Assembly: GCA_029204225.1 (NCBI GenBank)
Contig: CM055098.1
Coordinates: 24,617,367 to 24,681,366, forward strand
Direction of reading: 5' to 3'
From: Diphasiastrum complanatum
Taxonomy: Eukaryota > Streptophyta > Lycopodiopsida > Lycopodiales > Lycopodiaceae
DNA length: 64,000 nucleotides
The first letter of the stretch is position 1. The number at the start of each line of letters is the position of its first letter. Positions 35,264 through 47,455 of the stretch are shown piece after piece. The translations under genes were made by a program, and so were the position numbers. The notes under the pieces are model-generated. The model was not told the DNA's origin and did no database searches. It worked only from the letters and a program-made list of their open reading frames with translations.

Positions 35264-36109
35264 TCAGGATGTAATATTGAACCATGTTGGAGGAGTTTGG
35301 CTGCTGCTGTTGTTGTTGCTTCTTTGTCTCGTTGTAGATCCTGATGCGACACTCCTTGATGTCGTGATTAGATCTTTTCCAATATCTGTAGAAAAGCTTC
35401 TTGCGCGATCCACCATGCTCACCTTAGTGTTAGGCTTCTGTTGTTGCTGCTGCACTTGATTATTGCCCTTGGAATAGTCTTTCTTCTTGGTGTATAGAGC
35501 CATGGATTTGTCTTTGATGGACAGGTTGCTAGTCTTTTCTCACATTTCTTCTTGAAGAAGATGACCGATCACCTTTTGAAGAGTGAGGTTGGGTTGTGTG
35601 GAGATCATCACCACAAAGTGCTCATAGGACTTTAGAAGAGAGGAAAGCAAGGTCATAACAACATCATCATCTTGAATAGAACATCCTACAGCTGATAACT
35701 GATCTAATAGGGACTTGAAGTTGTTGATGTGAGAAGTGATGACAGTAGAATTAGACATGCTAAGAGTAAATAACTTTCTTCTAAGATGTAATCTCGTGGT
35801 TACATCGTGAGTCTCATAAAAGTCTAGTGCTTCCTTAGAGATTTTGCACGTGGTAACGTGAGATATTTGGGAGTCGGCCAGATTGAGTGTGATACATGCT
35901 AGGGCCTTCTAATCTTTGATCCTCCAGGTCTTTGCTTGATCACCATCTTCTGGTTTCAGATCTGCACCTTCTACTACATCCCAAAGATCTCTATCTATCA
36001 AAATCATTCTAAGTTTTAACTTCCAGATGTAGAAGTTAGAACCATTGAACTTGTCAATGAATCTAGCTTCACTTAGTGATGAAAATGAAGAGCTACCTAT
36101 ATGAGACAT
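35264..36109 (-). pseudogene. gag: copia Gag remnant (minus strand), two in-frame stops
   Basis: The ATG at complement 36107-36109 starts MSHIGSSSFSSLSEARF, followed by FNGSNFYIWKLKLRMILIDRDLWDVVEG, the copia capsid start, then FKSLLDQLSAVGCSIQDDD, MTLLSSLLKSYEHFV and LTLQKVIGHLLQEE. A TAG (35909-35911) and a TGA (35540-35542) interrupt the same frame. The C-terminal part is Gln/Asn/Ser-rich and basic. The sequence stops before a zinc knuckle, so only the gag half remains. It lies directly downstream of a primer site and LTR. Confidence 0.85.
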
Positions 36110-36160
36110 GATAACAGTATACAAATAAAACAAACTTAATCTCTTGATTTATTTGAACTA

Positions 36161-36174
36161 TGGCTCTGATACCA
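36161..36174 (-). other. primer-binding site, initiator tRNA-Met (minus strand)
   Basis: The minus strand reads TGGTATCAGAGCCA three bases after the LTR end (CCCCATCA). Confidence 0.9.
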
Positions 36175-36177
36175 ATC

Positions 36178-36600
36178 TGATGGGGCAAGGAAGATAGAGG
36201 AACGTGAATGGAGAAGAGAGCAGGAATATTGTGGAACAACTCTCCCGTTCTAATCAGCTGCTAAATGCAAAAATAGTCTAATAGACAACTTATACTAAAT
36301 GTAATCACAGCTTTAAGTGTTCTAATTGCCCAACATGATCTTAAAAATTAACTCATATTATGAAACAAGAGTACAGTCCACCGAAGAGATTAGAGATGAT
36401 TTGTATGTGTGGTACTACTGAAATCAGATTCAACGTGAAGTATAGTTCTGAAATAAATGGAAGAGCAATATGATAATGCAAGTTCCTCAAGCGTCAAAGA
36501 CAACCATCATTTGATCAAAAACTGAGGAGTCATAGACGTCCGTGTTCTGATCAGAGTGAGTAAACAAGCGCTTGTTGATGGTTGTTTGTCTAAATGCTTG
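36178..36600 (-). repeat. LTR of the minus-strand copia remnant
   Basis: On the plus strand it begins TGATGGGGCAAGG. A second copy of at least 300 bp occurs at 57033-57345. The far boundary is not certain; similarity to the second copy ends near 36570. Confidence 0.7.
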
Positions 36601-36655
36601 GCCTTCTGGATCTGATAGCTTCTTGGCTACGTCAAATTATAATAAGGTTAGGTAG

Positions 36656-36667
36656 GCTTTGATACCA
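36656..36667 (-). other. second, variant primer-binding site
   Basis: The minus strand reads TGGTATCAAAGC just beside TGATGAGAAATGG. It suggests the edge of a different LTR starting at 36668. Confidence 0.5.
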
Positions 36668-38070
36668 CTGATGAGAAATGGGGTCGCATAGAAATTGTAG
36701 TCGCGAAAGCGAAATAGTCGCGAAAGTGAAGCAACAATGACGCAATGCAATTTGGATGGAATTCAGATGCGATCGCTGGTCACTGCCAGCTGAATCACTC
36801 CTACAGTCCCCCAGAATGTAGTCAGGCACTGTTGATCTACGTTAATAGATTAATGTAGCATTCAACAAAGTTTTAACCAATGTGCAGAATTAAATGAATG
36901 GGAGAATCAAACACACGAATAACAACAGACACATTTGCATTCAAGATCATACATCATAAAAGTGACATGTGCACAATGGCTACAAGATCATCTATTGATT
37001 TTTCTCTGATTCTTTAGGCACTACATGCAGATCCACGCAGTGTGTTGGCGTGAGAGAAATACAGTTCACTCACGAGTAGATGTCTCGCTTACTAGCGGAC
37101 CTGTGGATCTCTGTGGATCTTGCTTACAGAACTCGTCTCGCACGCAGGTGGACTTGTTGTTTGTATTTTCGTCTTGATTGCTTACTAGAATCAGACTAAT
37201 TCATCATAGTATGTGCTTGTATATGTCAAGTATCATCCAGTAAGTATATAGTCACTCTGTGTAACCTTTAGATTAGAGTAATTAAGCATCTACAACTAAT
37301 CAAAAAATTACAAGAGTGGCAGATTAGCCACGACCTAGAGTGTATCTGTTGACGTCATGCCATCAGATCATATATTTGTACTTCTGGGTACTTGCATGAT
37401 CTTGCTAGTACTTTCTGAAGCGTGAGTGCAGAAAAGGCTTTGCAATGATTTTCATGTCGCGTCGTCTGACTTTCTCCTGCTGGATCGCAAAAGATTCTTG
37501 TTCACAAATATTTCGTGTTTGTGTCTTCTCGTCAGGATGTTCGTGAATCTTTCGTATTCGCGAACACTTTTGTCAGGCAGAGGGGCAAAAGCTAGCAGAG
37601 CTTTGTGAACAAAAACATTTTGTTTCTTCATTCTACGCTTCATCCTTCTAGCTCTTGCAAATCTAGACTCTGCCTCAGGGTCCTATATGAAGGGTGGCTA
37701 CGCACTTTCTCAGGTGTACCAAACTCCACTGATCTCGGTTCAACTCTCTCAATTTACTCTCTATCTCTCATTGTCGCACGTAATCTATCCCAATATCTCC
37801 TCTTAGCAACATATCTATGTCTCATTCTTCTAATCCTGGCCGATCTTGACTCCTCTTCAGGGGTCCTATACGATAGATGGTTACGCACCTCTACGAACGT
37901 AACATACATAATAGATATCGAATCTACTCCCTCAGATGATTCTCTACCTCTAACCGGTGTAAAAACTATCTCTATATTGTCAATATTGGACATCGGATCT
38001 AATGGAATAGATGAAGTCGTAGCTGCATCTATAGAAACAAATCCTCGCACCTACTTCTAGGCCTCTTGTT
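36668..38070. other. LTR-like or intergenic DNA with a diverged ~182-bp duplication
   Basis: No coding domain is recognised. Around 37630-37720 and 37812-37900 a diverged duplication with a period of about 182 bp is visible (ATCTRGACTC and GTCCTATAYGA words); its minus strand would encode Arg-rich peptides. Sequence words such as TTCGCGAACA recall the region 42150-42340. Confidence 0.4.
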
Positions 38071-38074
38071 GAAG

Positions 38075-38315
38075 AATCGACATGTGTGATTATTGGTTAT
38101 CCTTTCTTGGAGATTAGCTAAAAACCAGTTGTAGACGTTCTTCAAATAAATTGGCTATCTAAGTTTGTGATTCTTGCAGGTATCAGATGAGCAGACGTAG
38201 AACCAAAATTGGTTTAACCTGACCGTAGATCAATGATCAGTAAACATGAAGGAAGAATCATGAAATAGAAATTTGTCATTCACCAAGGAGACAACTGTGG
38301 GCTTAATTTCCAACA
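38075..38315 (-). repeat. LTR end of the minus-strand copia element A
   Basis: The minus strand starts TGTTGGAAATTAAGCCCAC immediately after a purine-rich GCGGGAGAC. About 240 bp are repeated at 59350-59589 with high similarity. The other end of the LTR is not established. Confidence 0.7.
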
Positions 38316-41300
38316 GTCTCCCGCACACCTTTGCATTCGAGCATGTTGAAGTCTTCAATGATTTTCCGAATATACTTTTCTTGGTGAAGATACAATTTGC
38401 CACCTTCAAAGTCTCTTTCGATCTGTAAGCCTAGATAGATTTTTGTGTCTCCTAGATTAGTGATTTCAAATATTCCAAAAATGTCTCTTTTGACATCTGA
38501 AATCAATTTATCTTTTCTTGAGAAGATAAGAGTGTCGTAAACATAAATAGCTAGAATGATAATTTCATCTTTGACATGTTTGATATAGACATTCAACTCA
38601 GCAGATAAAGGTTCAAAGCCTAAAGAACGTAGTGCTTCATCCTTCTTTCTATACCATTGTCTGGCTGTTTGTTTTGGACCATAGATGTCTTTATTCATGT
38701 GACATCCGAATTCTGGATATTCTTGGCTTATAAAACCAAGTGGTTGATCCATGAATAAATCTTCTTCTAATTTTGCATGCAAGAAAGCAGTTTTCTCATC
38801 CACAATATGGATTTTTAGATCATGAGCCACTGCATAAGCGAATAACAAGCGAATTGATGTGTTTTTGACTACTAATGAGAAAGTATCAGTGTAGTTGATC
38901 CCATATTTCCTGTGAAAATCCTTTCACAACCAACCTTGCTTTGTATCGAATGTTATCTCCATCAAGACCTATTTTGATCTTGTAGATCCACTTGCATTTA
39001 ACTGGTTTTCTACCATTAGGTATAGATGCAAGTGTCCATACATTGTTCTTATACATCGATGACATTTCGTCCTCCATTGCTTGAATCCAATGATCTTTAT
39101 TTGGTCCATCAATAGCTTTCTCGAATGTTTGAGGTTCGTCTGTGAAGCCACAAAATTCGATGGCTATATTTGTTGAAACATCCTAACCAAACCTTATTGG
39201 TGGTTTTCTTTGTCTATCAGATCTTCTCACAATTTGTTTAGGCGTCGAATTCAATTCTACTTTTTTGGGTTCGACCTGGTTTGCTTGAATTCGAATTGGT
39301 GATTCGAGTCTTTCAGGTACTTGATCTTGAACTCCCTCTGAATCTGGTGATTCTTATTCATCATCTGCTTGCCTTACTTCTGTCGTTGGTAACTCATAAT
39401 AAGTCTTGAGAATTTCATAGCCAACTAAGTCACTGTCTGCTATGTACTTTGACTCATCGAATTTGAAATCTCAAACAACTTTTATTCTGTCAATTTTGGG
39501 GATGTAGACTTGATAATATGACGAATGTAACTCGAATCCTACCAAAAAACAATATTCTGTCTTTTCATCGAGTTTCTTTCTCAATTTGTTTGATATGTGC
39601 ATATAAACTGCACATCCGAATGTCCGAATATGAGCAAGATTTGGCTTCGACTTCCACTATATTTTGTGAGGAGTTTTATCCAGTATTCGAGATTTCAGAA
39701 TTCGATTCTGAAGATAGTTTCACATAGCCATTGTCCGCCGACAACTGTTTTGGTGCTTTCGCATGAGCCATCATACACATGGCAGTTTCCATTAGTGTAC
39801 AATTCCTTCGTTCAGCAATTCCATTGTGCTGAGGTGTGTATGATGTAGTCTTTGTATGCATAATATCTCGATCAGTACAGAAAGTTTTGAATTCATTGGA
39901 AATGTACTCACCTCCATGATCTATGCGAATTTGTTTCAACTTGTTGCATGTTTCTTCTCAGCCCAATTCGTATACTCAATGAATTTCTCGATAGCTTCTG
40001 ATTTTGTACGAATAAAGTATACTACAGCGAACTTGTTGAAGTCATCAATAAACGTTATGAAGTATTTTACATCACCTAAAGACAATACTCCGAATGATCC
40101 ACAAATATCCGAATGTACAATTTTCAGTACCTTGGTTGCTTTATAAACATCTTTACTGAAGGTGTTCGAGTCATTTTGCCTTTAAGACAAGATTTGCAGG
40201 TAGTTCGAATATCTCAACTCTTGATTTTGACTCCTTCAATTCTCTGCTCATGTGACATAACCTCTTGTGCCACAGAATATCTGTCGATTCTTGAGTTTGA
40301 TTTGCTTGTTCGATTCGAGTTCGAATGCTCAAGTGATAGAAATTACCTTCTCTGTTACCTTTAGCAACTAGTTATCAGAATCTTCATCGAACAATTTACA
40401 AGAGTCCTTTGTGAAGGTTACTAACATTCCTGTATTGATGACTATCTTTGCTACGGATAGAAGATCTTTATCAAGAGTAGGAACATAAAGAACTTCCTCC
40501 AGTTTCTTGTCACCCTGATTCGTGTCTAACCACAATACACCAGTTCCATCAACTACATGCTTAGAACCATCTCCAAGTATAATGAATCTCAAATAATTCG
40601 TCTTCTTATACTCAGACAAAATTTGTTTCGAGGAAACAAAATGTGAGGTGGCTCCCGAATCAAGTACTACTTCTCAAATTTTTGAATTTGATGAACAACA
40701 TAGATCAGCACAAACATATGTTGCTGAGTTTCTTGTCATCATGTCTTCTATTGCTCTGGAGCATTTTGCTTTGTCTTCAACAAAATTTGAATCTGAAGGT
40801 TCGCTTCAATTCTGCTCCTCCTTGTTCCTGGGATTGTGATAACAGTCTACTGCTGCATGAATCCATTTATGACAATGAATACAATCAATCTTTGGATTCA
40901 ACCAGCACTTGTCTTCTGTGTAACTTGATCTTTTGCATCTGCAAATCTTCCTATCACCAAAATCTTTCTATTGTTTTCCTGATTGTCGATCATTTGTCTT
41001 GGATTCGTCTGAATGATTTCCATTTTCTAAGACGACTCCCTCTTAGACTTAGACTTCTTCGAAGATTTATTTTTTTGGATAAATAGAGCATTTTTTGAAT
41101 CACCATTATCGTCATAGCGTTTGCGAGCTTCTACTTCCTCTTTGACTCCGTCTATCGCCTTTTGAAGTGTCATAGATGAATCTTTCGCCAGTAAAGTTTG
41201 AGTTGTGTGGAATGCTTTGGGTAGGGCTCGAAGAAAATAGCTAAGTTGTTTCTCCTTTGAGATTGCATTTTCCATGCCAGAATTTTGCAAAGAAATAAAC

Positions 41301-41700
41301 AGATGCTCTATTTTTCGTATGAAAGTGGTCAGATCTTTTTTGTCCCATTGTAGGTAAGTCAATTGGTCTTCCAAAAACATGATTTGATACGAGATTGAGT
41401 CTCATTCTTGGTTTGCAATTCTTCCCATAATTCTTGCGCATTCAAAGTCGATGAAAGATCTAGCATTATGTTGTCATTCACTGAAGACACAATACTTGCT
41501 ATAGCTTTGTCATTTTTCAATCTCCATTCACAAAGTTCTTTGCTAGGAGTAATTGGCTTCTCTTCGATTGGTTCCACCCATTGCCAAAGATCTTCACCCT
41601 TGAGTATGAGTGAAGTCTTTAACTTCTAGATTAAATAATTCGAATAATCTGTATCCAAGATCGTACTAATCTTAGACTGAATGTTACTGATCGAAGACAT
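38316..41700 (-). pseudogene. Ty1/copia element A, gag-pol remnant without RNase H
   Basis: ATG at complement 41698-41700. In order: capsid (LCEWRLKNDKAIASIV, LRALPKAFHTTQTLL), zinc knuckle CIHCHKWIHAAVDC, protease VVLDSGATSHFV, integrase (WHKRLCH, HSDICG, RIDHGGEY, HNGIAERRN), and RT (CKWIYKIK, FLHAKLEEDLFMDQP, DIYGPKQTARQWY). Many stops and shifts break the frame. The RT active-site tetrad reads YVYD instead of YVDD, removing one metal-binding Asp. RT stops at MLECKG and is followed at once by the purine tract and LTR, so RNase H is deleted. Its RT is similar to copia B at 42.9 kb, so the two belong to one lineage. Confidence 0.9.
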
Positions 41701-41745
41701 CTTCTAATCTTCCAAAATAAGCTCCAGATACGGTTGTGTGAAGGA

Positions 41746-41758
41746 CACTCTGATACCA
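41746..41758 (-). other. primer-binding site of copia element A
   Basis: The minus strand reads TGGTATCAGAGTG upstream of gag, next to an LTR-like end (TTTTTCCTATAG). Confidence 0.85.
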
Positions 41759-41759
41759 C

Positions 41760-42790
41760 TATAGGAAAAATACTAAGAATCATCCTTCAGAGAACATGAT
41801 GAAAGCTTATATAAATCAAACTACTGTAAGTGTTTTGAATTATGACTGATTCTGGTCTATGTACTAATAGAGCAATTTCTACTTTAATCGAATAAAGCAT
41901 GCAGATTTAAGAGATATATGCATGAGTGCGACAAACAATTTTAGACAATGAAAACAACTGAGAAAAATCATCTGTTGAGAAACTTTGATCAGTCGAATTT
42001 TTATAGTTCTGATTTTGATTCTTCAGTATGCATCTCTTGTTGCCTTGTTGGTTCTCTGTTGTGTTACAACGAGTAGTGCACATGTATTTATATTGTTACA
42101 GGATAGGTCTTTTGGCTTTTACTTCTGCAACAGTCGATCTAACCGTTAAGACGGTTGATGTTCAAAAAACGTTCTGTTTCCTGAATCGAAGGTTTTTTGT
42201 TCGCGACAATTTATCTGTCAAGTTCGTTTCTTGTTTGCGACAGTTTATCTATTCGCGACAGTTTGTTGTTTGTGACAGATTCTAGTTTGAGTTCGAGTTT
42301 TGAGTTTGAACAAGAATAAAAATGTTTCACGACAGTTTCGAGTTTCGTTTCTCAGCCTTTGTTAATTAAACTACGCACTTTATTGGTAGAATCGAGATTC
42401 ATCTGTTGAGGTGTTCTACATGGATAAGATAGTAGATGATAAGATAGAGAGATTCCATTAGATCCTATTTTATAGAGAATATTTCTATAAATGTGGAAGA
42501 CTAGCTTTTTGTTTTCTAGCCAAAGAGAATAGTCAACTTTGAGAAATGAGCATATATGGCTCCCATTGGTGGATCTGGATGACTAGGCACTCTTCACACG
42601 TGTGAAGTCTTGTTGGATAGTACGCAGCTCATGGATGTACTTGATCTATAAAGGGATCAACCAAATCAATGAGAAGTTGATGAGACATTGGTAAATTCTA
42701 GTTTTCTTGTATTTTTCACATTTGTCTTGAGTTTTGACAAGTGGAATGCTCTTGTATGCTTGAATACTTTAATATCTATTTACAGTCCAT
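41760..42790. other. 5' LTR region of element A and junction to element B, boundaries unclear
   Basis: Repeated words such as TTCGCGACAGTTTATCT occur near 42220-42290. A TATA-like CTATAAAGG at about 42645 suggests a plus-strand LTR promoter. No gene is visible. I could not pair this LTR with 38075-38315, so it may belong to another element. Confidence 0.4.
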
Positions 42791-42869
42791 ACAGGTACTG
42801 TCCTCCACACATGACCCAAACAACCTCCCAGGAGATCAACAAGAGAATAAAGAGCAGCTCGGGTTCGAC

Positions 42870-44122
42870 ATCCGAAGATTTATGTGGATTTAGTGACGAA
42901 CCACAAACATTTGAGGAAGTCATTGACAATCCAAACAAGGACAAATGGATCCAAGCCATGAGAGATCAAATCCATGAAGAAGAACTAGGTATGGACATTG
43001 TAGCCAATACAAAAAAGCGAAAGGTTGTGCAATGCAAATGGGTATACAAGCTGAAGTATGGACCGAATGGAAATGTTTCAAAATATAAAGCCAGACTTGT
43101 AGCAAAGGGTTTTTCTCATAAGTATGGGATCAACTACATTGAGACCTTCTCTCCAGTCATGAAGCATGCATCCCTACGTTTACTATTTTCATATGCAGTC
43201 ACTTATGACCTCAGGATTCACATAATCGATGACAAGACAACATTCTTACATGGCGAATTAGACGAAGAAGTCTATATGGACCAACCACCGGGTTACATCT
43301 GCGAATCACTTCTCACCTATGCCTACCGAATGCACAAAAGTATCTACGGTTTGAAGCAATCCGCGCGAAAATGGTACAAGAAGAAGGATCATGCCCTACG
43401 ATCCTTAGGTTTCGAGCCACTGATGGCCGATTACAATGTTTATGTAAAGGTCACAGATGAGGAGATCATCATTGTTGCTGTGTACGTAGATGACACACTG
43501 ATATGTGTAGAGGCGAAGAGTTGATTTTCGAAGTGAAGAGTGACATCTCAAAATATTTTGAGATAACAGACCTAAAAGAAGCCAGAAGTTATCTAGGCTC
43601 GCAAATCGACCACGACTATGATGAAGAAAAGTTGTATCTTCATCAATCTAGGTACAGCCAGAAGATACTAGATGATTTTGGGATGACATATTGCAAAGGA
43701 GCCAACACCCCAATGCTTGCAAGAACAATTCTGACAAACGAAGACTGTCCGAAAACTGACGAAGAGAAGAAGGTAATGCAGCGCACGTCTTACAGGAGGC
43801 TGATTGGATCACCGATGTATCTACCAGATAACACACACCCCGACATTGCTTATGCCAGGTCTAGGATGAGCAAGTTCAGCACGAACCCAGGCTAGACACA
43901 TTGGAAGATCACGAAGCAAATTCTACAGTACCTTTAGAAGAATAAGGATTTTGGGCTGTGTTACTCTTGCGATGCCGGATTCCAGATGCACTCCTACAAC
44001 GATGCAAGTTGGGCATCACTCAAGGATGACTGTAAAAGTATCTCAGGAGGGTGCACCATTGCAGCAAATGCAGCAATTCTTTGGGTCAGCAAGAAGTAGA
44101 CTATCATTGCTCAGTCATCCTA
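42870..44122 (+). pseudogene. pol: Ty1/copia element B, RT and part of RNase H
   Basis: The plus-strand frame has CKWVYKLKYG, YKARLVAKGFSHKYGIN, FLHGELDEEVYMDQPPGY, SIYGLKQSARKWY and YVDDTLIC. A frameshift near 43515 moves to the next frame (SKYFEITDLKEARSYLG, LYLHQSRYSQKIL, SPMYLPDNTHPDIAYA), and then RNase H (MHSYNDASWASLKDD, SGGCTIAANAAILWVSKK). A TAG follows SKK where glutamine is usual. The coding sequence is cut at the TSD of the inserted gypsy-type element (44118-44122) and resumes at 47456. RT active residues are intact, but stops and shifts inactivate it. Confidence 0.9.
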
Positions 44123-45007
44123 TGTAGGATCTTGGATCTGATGTAGCAATAGCCCTCCCACCTGTCAACAAGGGTTAGTTCACTGGATAGGCACCTAACT
44201 ATGCATAAATGCTACTTTTAGTTAGTTCCCTACTTTTCATCTAACTCTACCACCACTAACACTACTCTTACTAACTATACTTCCCTAAACTAACTTCATC
44301 ATGATTGTTCGTGAAAGGGAAGGGAAGAATAGAAGAGAAAGAAGGAGAAGAGAGAAAGAGAGAGATAGAGTTGAGGGGGAGGTTAGCTCAAAAGCTCAAG
44401 ATGCATGCTAATTGTCCCATTTGGTTTCAATCCCCATTAAATGCTCTAAGTCCCGGGCGTAAGTGGCTGCCGCGCGGACTGTTGGATTAGGGCAGTTGAA
44501 ATATTTATTGGCAATTATGGTGAGAGCCCTTCGGGCGTCTACATCCGTATTCCAACCATGCTCTGAATGGATCCTTGGCCAATTGAAATTTTAAATGGTG
44601 ATCTTGTCCAGATAGGTGTCGCATTCCGCCCATTTGGATCGTCGTGTGCATGGCAAGAAGTGCGCGTTCACCCGTAGTTGTTGTGGACTTGTCACATAGG
44701 CCCTGATGGCCACAGGGTCTCTTTCAAAGAGCTACTGATGCCAAGGGTCCACAAAAGGTACATTGAAATTCACAAGATTCATGTGAGTCCCAAATTGGAC
44801 CCAACTTTAAAAAAGTAATCTCTAAGATTAAAATTGAATTTGGGCCTCAAGTTTTATTTTAATTACAAAGGGCCCAAGCCTATTATTTTACAACTTAGCT
44901 TGCGTGCTCATTGGGCCATGGGCTTATATGCGCAGGATGCCATGCCCTCGCAACACATTTTATTGGACAATTTTATTTATTTACACTTCGTCGGGAATAC
45001 CCCAATA
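44123..45007 (-). repeat. 3' LTR of the gag-only element, chimeric
   Basis: 885 bp. Its outer parts match the other LTR, but 44411-44742 is a copy of the element's own interior (45315-45646, same 332-bp length) in place of the 257 bp at 46924-47180. The inner edge reads CCCCAATA instead of CCCCCAACA. Confidence 0.9.
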
Positions 45008-45639
45008 GGACCCACGACCTGAAGTAGTGTCGGTCCCTCGGCACTCTGCCGGGTTAGTACAAGGATCTCTTGTCCCACCTTTGGTTGATCAGGTAGCTCG
45101 TGACGTCTTCCATGAAATTAATGCAGTCCAGTTTCTTCAAGTCCTTGGGTGTGTAAAGGGACTTGTGGACTCTTGTCAGCCAGTCTTGGTCGACCCACGC
45201 TTGGAATCTGCGCGTCCAGGGATCGCAAAGGAAGACACGAGCGACTGGCAGCTGATCTTAGACTTTGTTGGAAGCTAGTGCCTTATTGGGATCAAAGAAC
45301 ATGGGGGGGAGAAAATTGTCCCATTTGGTTTCAATCCCCATTAAATGCTCTAAGTCTCGGGCGTAAGTGGCTGCCACACGGACTGTTGGATCAGGTCAGT
45401 TGGAATATTTATTGGCAATTATGGTGAGAACCCTTTAGGCATCTACATCTTTATTCCAACCATGCTTTGAATGGATCCTTGGCCAATTGAAATTTTGAAT
45501 GGTGATCTTGTCCAGAGGGGTGCCGCATTCTGCCCATTTGGATCATCGTGTGCATGGCATAAAGTGCGCGTTCACCCGTAGTTGTTGCGGACTTGTCACA
45601 TAGGCCCTGATGGCCGCAGGGTCTCTTTCAAAGAGCTGC

Positions 45640-46445
45640 TGATGCCACTCTGGTTGTGGTTGGAGGGCAGCTCGTTGCCCTTTATTGTCTGAGCTAAAAA
45701 TGATATCTGCCAGTCGTCTCTGGATGACTCATGGGGATATTTAGCTAGGAATTCGTTTATTTTTTCCTCCACGGACTTTGGTCTTCGGAAGGCCTAGCTG
45801 GAAGATATGGTGCGCGAACCTCTTGATGATGAGGCCTGTCCTTCCTCTTGGCTTTGGCTTGGACCTGCGTCTTGGCCTTGGTCTCGGTGTCAGCACCTGT
45901 ATCCACTGGTCCTTGGTCTTGGCCTTCAGACCCACGCTGCCTCGATGTGGAGGACGTTACTTGTTTCTTCATAGCCCCCCCGTACAATATATGGGCTCAA
46001 GCGCTATTGGCTCTTCGTCCGTTTTGGCCCATTCAACCAAAAGGCTTTTAGCTTGTGGCGCAACCTGCAATAATTCTCCGAGAGGTAAACTAACACGACT
46101 TGCCAATAAGATTGTGAGCCTTTCAGTGTGGGGTTCCTCGGACTCCACCATGTGAAAAGGTGGTTCATGACGATGCAACTGATTGTTCTGAACAGTGCGT
46201 AATGTCGAGCCCGTTTGCGGTTCCCGTTCGCCATCAGCTGGAGGTTCCGTCATGATTGTCCCTTTCTTGCTCTTTTTCCTCCGCTTGTGCTCTCTGTACC
46301 CAGTGTCGTATTTTTTGGTACTGTCTTCTTTCTTCCCTCATATTTGGATATGGCGCTGAAGTTGAGGGCTCTTTTTCTCTCCAAAATGCAAATTGGTGTG
46401 TGTTTTGGATTTTTTGGCTGGTTGGTCTGGGTTTCAAGCCCTTAG
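45640..46445 (-). pseudogene. gag: gypsy-type Gag remnant in the non-autonomous element
   Basis: Minus-strand frames, interrupted by shifts, give an acidic/Gln-rich N-terminal part (WVQRAQAEEKEQERDNHD), a stretch with HMVESEEPHTERLTILLAS, a Lys/Arg/Gln-rich stretch (TETKAKTQVQAKAKRKD) and then INEFLAKYPHE...DDWQISFLAQTIKGNELPSNHN. Further left come GERALYAMHTMIQMG and WDNFLPPMFFDPNKALAS-like pieces. The composition and position after a gypsy primer site indicate Gag. No zinc knuckle or enzyme motif follows. Confidence 0.65.
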
Positions 46446-46614
46446 AGGCTGTTCAGGTCTCTTCTACCCTCTCACACCTCCTTCGCTAGCTGTGAACAAT
46501 CCAAACACAAAAAAAACACAAAAAACTAACTCTAAACTCCCAAAAATCTACCTAAAACTACTCTAAAAAGCAAGAAATAGATAAAATGCAACTACACTAG
46601 TTAGTGGAAACCTA

Positions 46615-46632
46615 TCCCCGACAACGGCGCCA
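46615..46632 (-). other. gypsy-type primer-binding site
   Basis: The minus strand reads TGGCGCCGTTGTCGGGGA one base after the LTR. This is the primer site found in many plant Ty3/gypsy elements of the Athila/Tat type, and it fixes the element's orientation. Confidence 0.88.
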
Positions 46633-46633
46633 C

Positions 46634-47450
46634 TGTAGGATCTTGGATCCGATGTAGTAATAGCCCTCTCGCCTATCAACAAGGGTTAGTTCACTGGATA
46701 GGCACCTAACTATGCATAGATGCTACTTATAGTTAGTTTCCTACTTTTCATCTAACTCTACCACCACTAACACTACTCCCACTAACTCTACTTCCCTAAA
46801 CTAACTTCGTCATGATTGTTGGTGAAAGGGAAGGGAAGAATAGAAGAGAAAGAAGGAGAAGAGAGAAAGAGAGAGATAGAGTTGAGGGGGAGGTTAGCTC
46901 AAAAGCTCAAGATGCATGCTAATGGAGAAACCATAACTATTAAAACAACAACATAGAAATGGAAACAATTAGAAACACACAACAAAAAGCATTAGCATGA
47001 GTGCTTAGCAAATGAGGATGCTTGGCTCTCCAAATTGGTAGAGTTTCCTCCTTCTCATTAAGCATGGAAATAGAGTACAAATGGTGTCTTTTTATAAAAT
47101 GGGGAAGGCCCTTGCCCCAAAATCCTATTGGCTAATATTTACATTAATCCTATCCATTCATCTTGGATCCAACTTGATCCAAGGGTCCACAAAAAGTACA
47201 TTGAAATTCACAAGATTCATGTGAGTCCCAAATCGGACCCAACTTTAAAAAAGTAATCTCTAAGTTTAGAAATTGACTTTAGGCCTAAGTTTTATTTTAA
47301 TTACAAAGGGCCCAAGCCTATCATATTATTTACAACTTACCTTGCATGCTCATTGGGCCATGTGCTTATATGTGCATGATGCCATGCCCTCTCAACACAT
47401 TTTATTGGACGATTTAATTTATTTACACTTCGTTGGGAATACCCCCAACA
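46634..47450 (-). repeat. 5' LTR of the gag-only element
   Basis: 817 bp, TGTAGGATC...CCCCCAACA on plus, adjoining TSD TCCTA on the right. A TTTATAAAAT word near 47092 could be the promoter TATA for minus-strand transcription (it is nearly palindromic). Confidence 0.93.
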
Positions 47451-47455
47451 TCCTA

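Larger units (their letters stand above)
44118..47455 (-). mobile_element. non-autonomous gypsy-type element carrying only gag (TR-GAG-like), with TSDs
   Basis: TSDs TCCTA at 44118-44122 and 47451-47455 bound a 3,328-bp element (44123-47450). LTR ends are TGTAGGATC and CCCCCAACA as read on plus. The primer site TGGCGCCGTTGTCGGGGA on the minus strand shows that the element reads right to left. The 1.6-kb interior encodes Gag-like sequence only and no protease, RT or integrase, as in TR-GAG/LARD elements. It inserted within the RNase H coding region of copia B. Confidence 0.92.

Noticed and set aside
35277-35459. Leu-rich plus-strand frame
   Set aside because: It is the antisense of the Gln/Asn/Ser-rich end of the minus-strand copia Gag remnant.
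37605-38060. 151-codon plus-strand frame and the Arg-rich 98-codon frame opposite it
   Set aside because: They lie over a diverged tandem duplication in LTR-like DNA and show no domain or good start.
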